Source: Strigamia acuminata
Taxonomy: Eukaryota; Arthropoda; Chilopoda; Geophilomorpha; Linotaeniidae
Assembly (NCBI GenBank): GCA_949358305.1
Contig: OX442314.1
Location: 45,580,581-45,640,580, forward strand
Direction of reading: 5' to 3'
DNA length: 60,000 nt
Of this stretch, positions 10,528 to 20,000 are shown piece after piece. The notes beneath the pieces were generated by a model. It ran no database searches and was not told the DNA's origin. It was given only the letters and a program-made list of their open reading frames with translations. Made by a program: the position numbers and the translations under genes. Every line of letters starts with the position of its first letter. The stretch's first letter is position 1.

Positions 10528-11190
10528 CTAATTACGCAATTTCTTCGTAATTTCTTTAACCTGCTCTACACCTCGGGATTGGGGAAATTCGGATTCAGAT
10601 GAGTCAGAATTCTCTGCCTCGTCAGAGTCTGAAGACACTCTAATCTTGTTTAGAATTTTCTTCGCTATGAGTCTATATTTATTAAGGTGAAGATGTCTTT
10701 CATTTCTATTTTCATCTGAGTTTTCAGATTTCTTTTCTTCCTTTTCATCTTTGGGGGTGTCGGCTGCTTTGGCCGTGGAGGGTTTGTTATCTTTATTATT
10801 TTTAGGGTCATTACCAGGGGCGATGGGGTTATTTCCCACTCTAACATCGTATTTCTCCTTGTCAGCCAAAACTTTCTTGTAAATACGTTCTAAATCACCT
10901 TTGTCGAGGCTATTTGTCTCTAAGCGATTTCTAATATCGGTAGTTGCGTAGCGATGCATCATTTTACGCGCAACAATTCCGTTGTACGTAGATTGCTGTC
11001 GCCAGCAGTTATAGTACCGAAGTACATAATGATAGACGGTTTCGCCCTCTTCCGCCACTTGTTCGAAACAACGTTCACCGCGTTGGTCCTCGTTCAACCC
11101 GAAACGGTTTTGAAACACGGTCTTAAATTCGTCCCACACCGTAAGGTGCGGAGCAAAATCGTCGAACCACGTCAAGGCCACTCCAGACAA
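10528..11190 (-). CDS. Gag-like protein, C-terminal part (retrotransposon)
   Basis: Carries a retrotransposon Gag core: LTWFDDFAPHLTVWDEFKTV, then FQNRFG and ERCFEQVAEEGETVYHYVLRYY, the W..F...F..RF and 'E.V..Y' pattern of Ty3/gypsy capsids. The frame is open well upstream of this methionine, through RRYNFKGLEVPRFTGEGTPA at about 11230-11340. It overlaps the upstream Gag frame in a different phase, so this methionine is probably not a real start. The C-terminus is acidic and serine-rich (SDSDEAENSDSSESE). No CCHC knuckle is visible. Confidence 0.65.
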   Translation of the reverse strand: MSGVALTWFDDFAPHLTVWDEFKTVFQNRFGLNEDQRGERCFEQVAEEGETVYHYVLRYYNCWRQQSTYNGIVARKMMHRYATTDIRNRLETNSLDKGDLERIYKKVLADKEKYDVRVGNNPIAPGNDPKNNKDNKPSTAKAADTPKDEKEEKKSENSDENRNERHLHLNKYRLIAKKILNKIRVSSDSDEAENSDSSESEFPQSRGVEQVKEITKKLRN

Positions 11191-11332
11191 ATATGCGGGA
11201 ACACATTGCGTAATCGCTTCGTCGAGGGGGCAACCTTTATTACGTGCTGCTCCGATTACAGCATCTATAAACGCGCTGCACTCTGCCGGAGTTCCTTCCC
11301 CAGTGAAGCGTGGTACCTCTAGACCCTTGAAA

Positions 11333-12082
11333 TTATAACGACGTGACTCGTTTTGCAGAGAACTGTTTTGGTCTTGGGGAGGGGGGTGAGCGATCTCGCT
11401 CTTGTCGTTGGCGGTTCTCCTGGCCAGCTTGAAATGCCGTAAAACTTGCGGCCATCTGCCTCACACTGTCGGCCAAAGTTAATAAGGTATCATTTGGAAT
11501 TGAGGAATTGTTAGAGGTATGCGATTGATGCGAGCGAGGGGAAGTATTTAACCGTCTACGCGGGGTCGATTGGTTATTCAAAATTGGATTATTTACAGGC
11601 GGAGGAGTTGTGGGTCTGGGTAGCGATCCGTTAGTTAAATTATTTCCATTATTTGGTTGGGTTAAGGTTGCTTGGGCTTGCGCTTGAACGTTGGCTAGTG
11701 CTTGGGTAGCGGCTGCTGCTCGAGCGTCGGCGGCGGCCTGCGCATCGAGAGCGGCTTGGACATTGATGGCGGCCTGAGCATCGGCGGCCACCTGAGCGTC
11801 TATTGCGGCTTGAGCATCGGCTCGAACCTGTGCTTCCTTATCATCCAAAGCTTGTAACGACTTGGTAATAAAATCGTTGATGCCAACATAATTCGCTGGG
11901 TCTAATCCCATTTTTGCGCCTAAATTCAAAAGCGCTGCCAAGTCAATAACTTCAGGATTGGTCAGATCCAACGTTATCGGCGGGGTTTGGCTACTTCCAC
12001 TCTGGGGTTCAATGTTACTAGTATTCAACGCGCTTGGCGATGTAACGACCTTGGGGTTGGGAAGAGGTGGTCTGGGTGCCAT
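11333..12082 (-). CDS. Gag-like protein, N-terminal Ala/Gln-rich part (retrotransposon)
   Basis: 249 residues with a proline-rich start, then a long alanine-rich segment with repeated DAQAA units that would form a helix or coiled coil, then a Pro/Ser/Asn-rich linker. It ends at a TAA just after a C-rich stretch (minus strand CACCCCCCTCCCC, about 11383-11395), where the capsid frame continues one base over. A one-base indel or a recoding site would explain the split. Confidence 0.55.
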   Translation of the reverse strand: MAPRPPLPNPKVVTSPSALNTSNIEPQSGSSQTPPITLDLTNPEVIDLAALLNLGAKMGLDPANYVGINDFITKSLQALDDKEAQVRADAQAAIDAQVAADAQAAINVQAALDAQAAADARAAAATQALANVQAQAQATLTQPNNGNNLTNGSLPRPTTPPPVNNPILNNQSTPRRRLNTSPRSHQSHTSNNSSIPNDTLLTLADSVRQMAASFTAFQAGQENRQRQERDRSPPSPRPKQFSAKRVTSL

Positions 12083-13022
12083 CGCAAATTACTTAAACTT
12101 GTAAATGCAAATAATCACAAATAAACCTGGTTTTTTCTACCTTGCTTTTCTTGAAAACTTCTGATATTATCAGAAAACTCAAGTGAATATTAGGTCAAAA
12201 ATTTACTTTTGACCCTAACGCAATGGAATTCCTAAATTCGGATGAATTCAAGAAAAAGACCTTTTACAGCAAATATCACCAACACTATTGATTAAATTTC
12301 CAGGAAGGTAAAATAAAAGGCAAATTGAATTGTCCTACCGTCAGTGGAGTGTTCGAATCTAATTGTAGTGATTGATCAAAATCTGCGATTCAGCTTGCAA
12401 TGAAGTGGTCGTCTGGCGCACGAAGGAACACAGAAGGAGTACTTCGAGAAGTGAAGGGAAGTGAGGAAAAACTAGGGTTTTATAACTTTTGGAAGGCACG
12501 AAGAGAATAGTTATTTGGCAGACATGAGATTATGTTAATGTCGATAATTGCCCAGTCTGGCGACAGAAAGTCGGCAAAGAACAGTTGGGACAATACACAG
12601 GATCTTGAAACAATAGGGGTTAAATATTGGTGCAGAGGTGCTACATTTTTGGTAGGTCTAAGTCCCAACAATAGATTTAGAAGTTGAAGGTTTCAAGATG
12701 TTAATCCAATTTAATTATTGAACATAAGAGAAGAAATTAACTTTAATGTCGATTTGTTAGGAAATATAATTTTATTTTTAATTCTAATACTTATTTTTAT
12801 GAAAAGCAAAGAATGTGAAAGTAAATGTCAGGAGAATCTTTTATCAAAGGAATCCTTGAAAGTAGTTATGGGGAAATGAGTATTTATTCATAGTGAAATG
12901 TTTAATTTGTAGAGTATTTTTAGTTTGTATAATTGGTTAAAGCTGGGGTCTTTGACTTGTAAACCCAGTAGGTGGTTGAGGGGTGAGCAGCAAAGAAGGA
13001 AGGGGAAAGGTCGTTAAGTGGT

Positions 13023-13391
13023 AGCCTTATACCTTGTTCGCACCAGAATGTTTGGGCTAGCCCAAAGTTTAAATCTAGTTCTTTTTCTTGGTGCGAACGC
13101 ATCTGGCCCAAAATTATCTAGTTTAAAAATGTTTAAACTAGATAATTCTAATCCAGTTGTGTGAACTAGATAATTGTCAAAGAACTAGATAACTGTCAAG
13201 GTCACTTCCCACAATTCCATGCGTAACCTGGTCAGTTGATTGTCTATTGGCTGCATGCTAGCCTAGATATGTGGCTTTTTGCTTTTTGGTGCGAATGCTC
13301 TAGCCTGAACTTTTTAAGCCAACATCAGGCCAGAACTAGATTTAAACTTTGGGCTAGCCCAAACTTTCTGGTGCGAACATGGTATAAGGCT
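13023..13391. mobile_element. 369-bp MITE with ~58-bp inverted ends in the LTR element leader
   Basis: The arms 13023-13082 and 13332-13391 are nearly perfect inverted copies (agccttatacc.tgttcgcacc ... ctagttct, two mismatches). The interior has repeated ctagataatt words. No ORF. The target duplication could not be decided. It lies inside the 5' leader of the retrotransposon, so it inserted into this family before or as it spread. Confidence 0.75.
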
Positions 13392-13640
13392 GGCTGACCA
13401 ACATCTGTTCCTTGGCACACTTCAACCTATTTTTTACACACACTGAAAAATACACTTTATACACAAATTAATACACAAAACCCATAAATTTAGATTTTAA
13501 AACACTATAATTAATGAAAACATTTAAGACTCTTTGATTTTCAAACAAAAATCAAATATCATATTTTCGCAATTTTTCAAAATTGCACCAGATTGATCTA
13601 TCAATTTGAATATGCAAATTAACTACTTAATTATGCACAT

Positions 13641-13656
13641 CCTGTCGCGGACGCCA
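13641..13656 (-). promoter_or_regulatory. Primer-binding site of the LTR element
   Basis: On the minus strand TGGCGTCCGCGACAGG begins two bases after the 5' LTR ends. This is the usual place and TGG start for a tRNA 3'-end complement; the body resembles the Arg-type sites of mdg1/412-like elements, but the tRNA was not checked. Confidence 0.7.
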
Positions 13657-13658
13657 CT

Positions 13659-15790
13659 TGAGACGGAATAAACTTAGGCATGGATATATGATTAGTATAA
13701 TATGAAGGAATAACTAAGGGGTAAAGTTAGGCTGTACTGCAATGGCAATTACAGTAAGGCGGGAAAGGAATCTCTTGAGTGACGTGAGTCACTTGAGAGG
13801 TAAAGGGGGTCGCTGGCAAGTGACCACAAATAATCTAGAGGCTAGACAGGTATAAAACAGTGAGATAACATAAATAAATGGAGAATAAATATCTGACTTC
13901 GTGAAATATGCGACATATAAATTGATAGATGAATGTAGTTAACTATGAATAATATTGAGCCAACACAAGTGTGTAAACTATAATAAAGCTAATTTATTAG
14001 CGAGTCCAAATGATCATTAAACCATAATCCAAAATACATACATATATACAAATACACAAGCGCTATAAACAAGGCCTCCAATAATCATTGGGGTAATACA
14101 AAGACATATCAAAAGGTAAATACGCTGACAAAACTAGAGCATTGGGAGGCATGAGGAATTCATGGCCCAAGGCAAAAGGGGGACTTGAACAGGAGTGAAA
14201 GAGAAGCGCTCTTTTAATTACGCTGAAACTGTAGTTTAAGGGGATTAAAAGGGGACATTTAAAATGGCGGCTCAATCGAGGCTTTGATTGCAATTCGGTT
14301 CGGTGTGGCTTTAATAACGATGTCGTCACAAATAATGCATTGACTTTGAAGAAAGCCAATGCTGCCTAAAACTTAATTGTTCAATTAAAGCAAGATCTAA
14401 AACAAGAGTGTAAACTCTTGATTAAGCGGTTTGGTGGGTGAAAGACCCAAGAGTTGGCTATGAGAATGGCAACATGTCATTGAATAGGCCTAACCAAGAG
14501 TAGAGCAGTTCTGCTAAACCAGAGGTTCACATTGACTGGATACATCATTTAATGGCTAGGTTCTTGGCTAACAAGTGCAAGGGGTTTGTGAGCGAGTGCT
14601 CGAGAAAGAGAAAGACAACTACACATATTTAGGTGTAACTCAGATTGCTCTGAGTTCAAATGTCTATGCGTAACAACTTTCAGGAGAAGGCTGACTAGCG
14701 CATTTAGGACTAAGCATAAATGCAAAGTAATGCTACGCCATTGAGAACCATAGCAAAGGTAAGGGAAGTTACTATTAAATTAATAGCAAGTTCTTATAGC
14801 AAGTAGAAGGATTGATTGACTAACAATGGACAACAAAAGGACTAAGCCGAACTAATAAATCTCCCTCAACTTAGCAACAATTGACCACTTCAATGGGAAT
14901 CCACTGAAGTAATTCTAATTACCAATTTGAGAGCAATAAATGAAATAAGGCTTACCAGTACTTTGATTCCGCGGTCCAGGGTCATTGAATCCAGTGTCAA
15001 AAGGGTTGTGGAATTTTGGCGGGAAAATCCACCAACAAAGCCAGGGCGGCAAAGTTGGAGTAGAGGCAACAAAACCTATCTTTTCTCCTTCATCTTCACC
15101 TCCATTGCCATCCTACTTCCCCCAGCTGTCAACTGCAGGAAGTTTTACATCTCAACCCAGTAATCGAATACCAAATAGGCTCGGATGTTGCTCGTAGGGC
15201 AACCAACTAAAGCGAGATAGTGCGTCAAAACCTTGACGCACAACATAAGTCAAAGCCAAAGGCAAGAACAAAATGTGTAAAGTCAAAATATATGGGCAAA
15301 ATCTGTGTAGGAAGCTTTGAACAAAGCTTATATAGACAAACCAAACAATACCTCATTGGAATGGAACCAATGGGGTAAATAGACCAATGACAAATGAGAG
15401 CTATCTCATTAGTATGAAGCGGGAAAGCTTCACAAAGCAAATACCTCATTAGAATGTAAACAAGGAGGAGTGCATAAGGGGTCAAGAGTTCTCTTGGCCT
15501 TTGTAAGGTCACTCTCTCTAATGTTTAGAAACAACACAAGGGGAAGTAAACAACATAGTCGCTCAGTCTTGGCTTCACTGTATAGTGACTCATCCAAGAT
15601 GGCGACTGGTGCAATAACACACTATAAACTGTAAGAAAATGCTTATGGCCGTGAGCCAGTGGCTCACTTATAGCGCCTAGGACTCATATAATATAAAAGT
15701 AAATTAAAGAATTCAACTTAAAACCTTGAATTAAATATAAATAGTTTTATTTATCTTTAACCAAAACTACGGTATTTTGGTACCGTCACA
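13659..15790 (-). repeat. LTR (5' LTR of the minus-strand element)
   Basis: Second copy of the 2,132-bp LTR, followed by GTGT (15791-15794) and the RPB4 3' coding part. Its inner end reads TGAGACGG rather than TGTGACGG. Confidence 0.92.
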
Positions 15791-16042
15791 GTGTTTGTGA
15801 AAACGGTCAACTTCGCGGAGCGATTCAGCCGATTCAAGAACCGGGAAACGGTGGCCGGTGTCCGCAGTTTGTTGATGCAAAAGAAACTGCACAAATTCGA
15901 GATGGCGCAACTCGCCAATCTCTGCCCATCCAGCTCCGAAGAAGCCAAAGCGTTGGTTCCTAGTTTGGAAGGGAGATTCGAAGACGACGAATTTGATCAA
16001 ATACTTGACGATTTACAAACTAAAAAAAGCTTTCAATATTGA
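15791..16042 (+). CDS. RPB4: RNA polymerase II subunit RPB4, 3' part (gene interrupted)
   Basis: Encodes the C-terminal 82 residues of RPB4. Highly conserved blocks are [55 protein letters not shown] and the terminal TKKSFQY. The first four bases are the GTGT duplication; the frame continues exactly from codon 60 (GTG TTT GTG AAA). An AATAAA lies about 20 nt past the stop. No internal stop or frameshift is present, so the only lesion is the insertion. Confidence 0.92.
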   Translation: MFVKTVNFAERFSRFKNRETVAGVRSLLMQKKLHKFEMAQLANLCPSSSEEAKALVPSLEGRFEDDEFDQILDDLQTKKSFQY

Positions 16043-16741
16043 GCTAGAATATCGGTAACTAGTAAATAAATTTATTTCGCACTAAATTATCTTACAATAT
16101 GATACATTTAGCTTTTTAGTATCCATAAGAAGTTGCGCACATTTACAAAAAGAGATAACATTTTACAATACTGTGAACAACTATTTAAATATATATATTT
16201 TTAAATTCATGTGTTAAAATGGTCATTCAGTGGGTGGGCCAGCTAAGGCCACACCGGCCTTGCAAATGTAAAACCGGGAATATTTGACGTTTGGTAGAAA
16301 AATAAAAGAAAATAGTGTGGAAATAAATAATTTTGAGGGGTTGTTATCTATAAATGGAGGGTGTAATATGTACAAATAGTGTGTGAATAATTGGTGTAAA
16401 GTTAAATAAATTTGGGGGTTTTTCACTTATTTTGGTGTGTCAATAATATATCCCCATTTATTTGCAGTAATATCTGTCATTGCAAATTGTTAATGAAATA
16501 GTACATCCATCTGATATTAGTGTATAGATCTTAGTGCCATTACATTACACTTATTTTACATTTATTTACTTTGCTGCTCATATTGGAATAATTCGACTAA
16601 ACTTGCTTTTTACTGATTCAGGGGTCACGATAACATATAATTATACAAAGCCAAAAATGGTGAGTACATAAATGCTAAATATTAGTGTAGCATATGCAAA
16701 TTGACAATACAGCAACAGTAACTTTCCACGTGAGGATATTC
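16043..16741. other. RPB4 3' flank, non-coding
   Basis: AT-rich, no gene seen. Positions 16110-16230 resemble 22015-22140 in direct orientation (agtatccataagaagttg, gaacaactatttaaata and more), which is the 3' flank of the minus-strand DEG/ENaC gene. The pentamer TATTC at 16737-16741 is the copia target duplication. Confidence 0.6.
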
Positions 16742-16943
16742 TGTTAGATTCGGTGGAATAAAGTTCACAACTCACATACAAGATGAATAAACAAGTATAA
16801 TGTTCCAAACTAATATCAAATTACACAGGTTGAGTACACACGCATTACAGCTTCATCGTATCAGTATAACAATTCCCATCATTCCTAGCAACAACAAAAG
16901 ATAATCTCAAACAAGGTATAATTAAATAACAAACTCTCTAACA
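16742..16943 (-). repeat. copia-1 3' LTR
   Basis: 202-bp LTR, TGTTAG...TCTAACA, same sequence as 21647-21848 as read by eye. Confidence 0.93.
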
Positions 16944-17006
16944 AATCCCCCTCTTGATATTATAATTGTACACTCATTAAAAATAAAAACATCACTTATA
17001 AATTAT

Positions 17007-20000
17007 TCAAATATCATTGTTCATTAAAATGTCCATCACTTCTTTAATTTTCACTCCGGATAAATTCTTGGTTAGGAAATCTGCTAGTTGTTCTTCTCCG
17101 GGGACATGCACTGCTTCCAATCCTTCATTCTTGATTAAATCCTTGGCCAAATTTACCCTTCGATTCAAAAATTTCGTCCGCATCTTGTGCGTGCCTTCTG
17201 TCATCATTGTTATTACATTCAAGCTATCGCAATAAATTTTTCCTTTTCCTTGTAATTCGTTCTTGCTTATATCTTCAATTAAATTCCTGTACCACATTGA
17301 TTCTTTGACACCCTCCGTGAATGCTTCCAATTCACTTTCTGTGGTTGATTGTGCCACAAAACTCTGTTTCTTTGATTTCCAGTGAATCAAATCCTTTCCG
17401 TACAGAATTAAAACTCCCGAATACGATTTGCTGTCTGGGGTTTTGTCCCAACTTGCGTCTGTAAAAACTTCCAATTCTTTTCCTTCACTTCCGTACGTCA
17501 AACCGTATTCAGCTGTCCCTTTAAGGTAACGAATTACTCTTTTCAATCCATCCTCGTGGATTTGTCTTGGTTCCTGATTATATCTCGATAAGTTTCCCAA
17601 AGTAAAGCTTATATCTGGCCTGGTATGTGTCGCCAAATATAATAGTCTTCCTAATAGCTCTTGATACGCTTTCGCATCCACTTTTTCACTTTCTGCGCAT
17701 TCGTCGATATTCTGGTTCGGTTCACCTGGGGATTTTGCTGGATTACACTTGTCCATGTTGTACATCTTCAGCAAGTTTTGTAGGTAAGCTTGTTGGTGCA
17801 CTACAATTCTTCCTTCCAGCTGGTCTAATTGCATTCCCAGTACGGCCTTCGCATCTCCAATAGTGACTAAATTTACCGTTTTTCGCAACTTTTCCAAAAT
17901 TTTGTTTTCATATGTTATGTCGCTAGCAACTGTTAACATGTCGTCTACGTGTAGCCCTATTATCATATATTCCACTTCTACAAATATATAATATAAGCAT
18001 TCGTCATCTTTGGATTGTTGTAATCCGGTCGACTTCAGTATTTTGTCAATTAGCTCATTCCAAGTTCGTCCACTTTGTTTCAGTCCATATATGCTTCGTA
18101 TCAAAAAGCAAACTTCATCTTCTCTTCCTTTTTCCTTGAATCCATCGGGTTGTTCCATCCATATTTTTTCCTTCAATTTCGCGTTCAAATACGCTGTTTT
18201 TACATCGTGTAATCGCACACGTTTCCCACGCTTTGCTGCAAATGCAAATATAAATCTCACTGATTCAATTCTAATCACTGGCGAGTATGTTTCTTCTACA
18301 TCAACTCCATAAGTTTGAGCACATCCATTAGCAACCAATCTCGCTCTGTATCTTCCCTCTGTTCCATCTTCATTTGGTTTGACTTTGTAAATCCATTTGC
18401 ATTTTATCGTTTTTCTTGCTTTCTCTCTTTTTTCCAATTTCCATACACCCAATCTCTTCATTTCCATCATTTCTTCTCCCATTGCCTCGATCCATTTGTC
18501 TTTTTGATCACTGTTCATTGCCTCCTTGTATGTCTTTGGTATTTGAATTTCGTGTGTTGTCAATACAAATCCCTTTTCTTTTATTCTTTCAGATCTTCTT
18601 ACTCCTTGTTTTTTCAATGCTTCTTCTTTTTTATTCTTTTCAATTTCGTGTTTTCTCTGCATTTCTTCCTTGGTTGTTCCTTTTGGTCTTCCTCTTTTTC
18701 CTTTTTCGTGATTCTCATTGTTTGTTGTATTCTGCTCATCATCATTTGGCATCATGACGTTTCCTTCGTTTTCATGTTCTGCATTTTGAATCTCTGTGTT
18801 TTCTTCCTGAATTTCTTCCTCGTTTTCAGATGACACTATTCTATCCCCGTTGCTCCCTTCTTCTAGATCGGGTTCCTTTTGTTCATTAATGACCTCTTTT
18901 TCATCTGTTGACAAATCGATGGTTTCTTCGTCTTCCTCCTCCGAGCTGTCGTCCACTCTTGGTGTGTTTGTCTCAGCAATTTCTCCTTTGTTTTTCCATT
19001 TATGCATTCCCTTTGTGGTCTCATCAAATTTGACATCTGATGTTTCATGAACTTTGTTCTTTTTAAAATCATATATGCGGTAGGCTTTCCTGTTTGTCGC
19101 ATATCCAATAAAAATTCCCACACTGCATTTGTCTTCCAACTTTTTTCTGTGTCCTTTTCGTAACATGTACGCCGTGCATCCAAATTTTTTGAAATATGCC
19201 ACGCTTGGCTTGTAGTCTGACCACACTTCTTCCGGCGTCAATCCGTGTATTTTGGTTACACAATGATTTCGAATTTTCATCGCTGTAAGTGCCGCCTCGC
19301 CCCAAAAATATTTCGGCAATTCTGAGTCCTTTAGTAAACACCGGATCATTTCCATTATTGTCCTGTTTTGTCTTTCAACAATGCCATTGCTCTCGGGCGT
19401 GAACGCTGTCGTCAATTGGTGATGTATGCCTCTCTCATTTAACCAATGTTCAAAACCGTCCGACGTAAATTCTCCCCCGTTGTCAGATCTCAGAAATTTC
19501 ACTTTCTTTTCTTTCTGTCTCTCCCATTTTTCAATTTGCGTTTTTATGGCTTCTTCTGCTCCATTTTTCCTTTCTAACAGCGAAATGTTGATTTTTCTGG
19601 AAAAATCATCGACCATTATCATAATGTATTTTTTCCCAGTTGGGGTTTTAGGTTTGAGCGGCCCCATCAAGTCCACGTGAATCAATTCAAGCACCGTTTT
19701 TGACTGTCTATCTGTGATTGTCTTGTGCGTTTTTCTTGTCAGTTTGCTGGTGATGCAGACGTCACATATTTGCCCTTCTTCTCTGTCCTTGCACTCTATC
19801 CCCCTCACGATATTTTTCGTCTTCATCTCGCTAATTGCGCCGAAATTTACGTGTCCCATCCTTTCGTGCCATGTTTTAATTTTTTCATGGGCTATCAGTC
19901 CTCTCTCTCTTGGCATCAGTTGGGTTTTTATCACGTATCTGTCTCCAATCCTTTCTCCAAACATTGCGTATTTGTTGCATGTCATCTTCATTTCATTTTC

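Larger units (their letters stand above)
7766..15790 (-). mobile_element. Gag-only LTR retrotransposon inserted in RPB4
   Basis: The 8,025-bp element has two 2,132-bp LTRs ending TGTGACGG...CCGTCACA and a 4-bp TSD. It reads on the minus strand: a primer-binding site follows the LTR at 13659, and two Gag-like frames lie at 12082-10528. No protease, reverse transcriptase, RNase H or integrase is seen in the 3,761-bp interior, so it probably depends on an autonomous relative. No clear polypurine tract precedes the 3' LTR (9898 side). LTR bodies appear identical by eye apart from one base at an inner end (TGAGACGG at 13659), implying very recent insertion. The PBS start (TGGCGTCC) and Gag type suggest Ty3/gypsy descent. 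Confidence 0.9.

Noticed and set aside
18315-18833. 172-codon and other plus-strand frames across 17-21.6 kb
   Set aside because: They are antisense shadows of the intact copia-1 polyprotein; their Phe/Ser/Leu-rich composition reflects Lys/Glu codons on the other strand.
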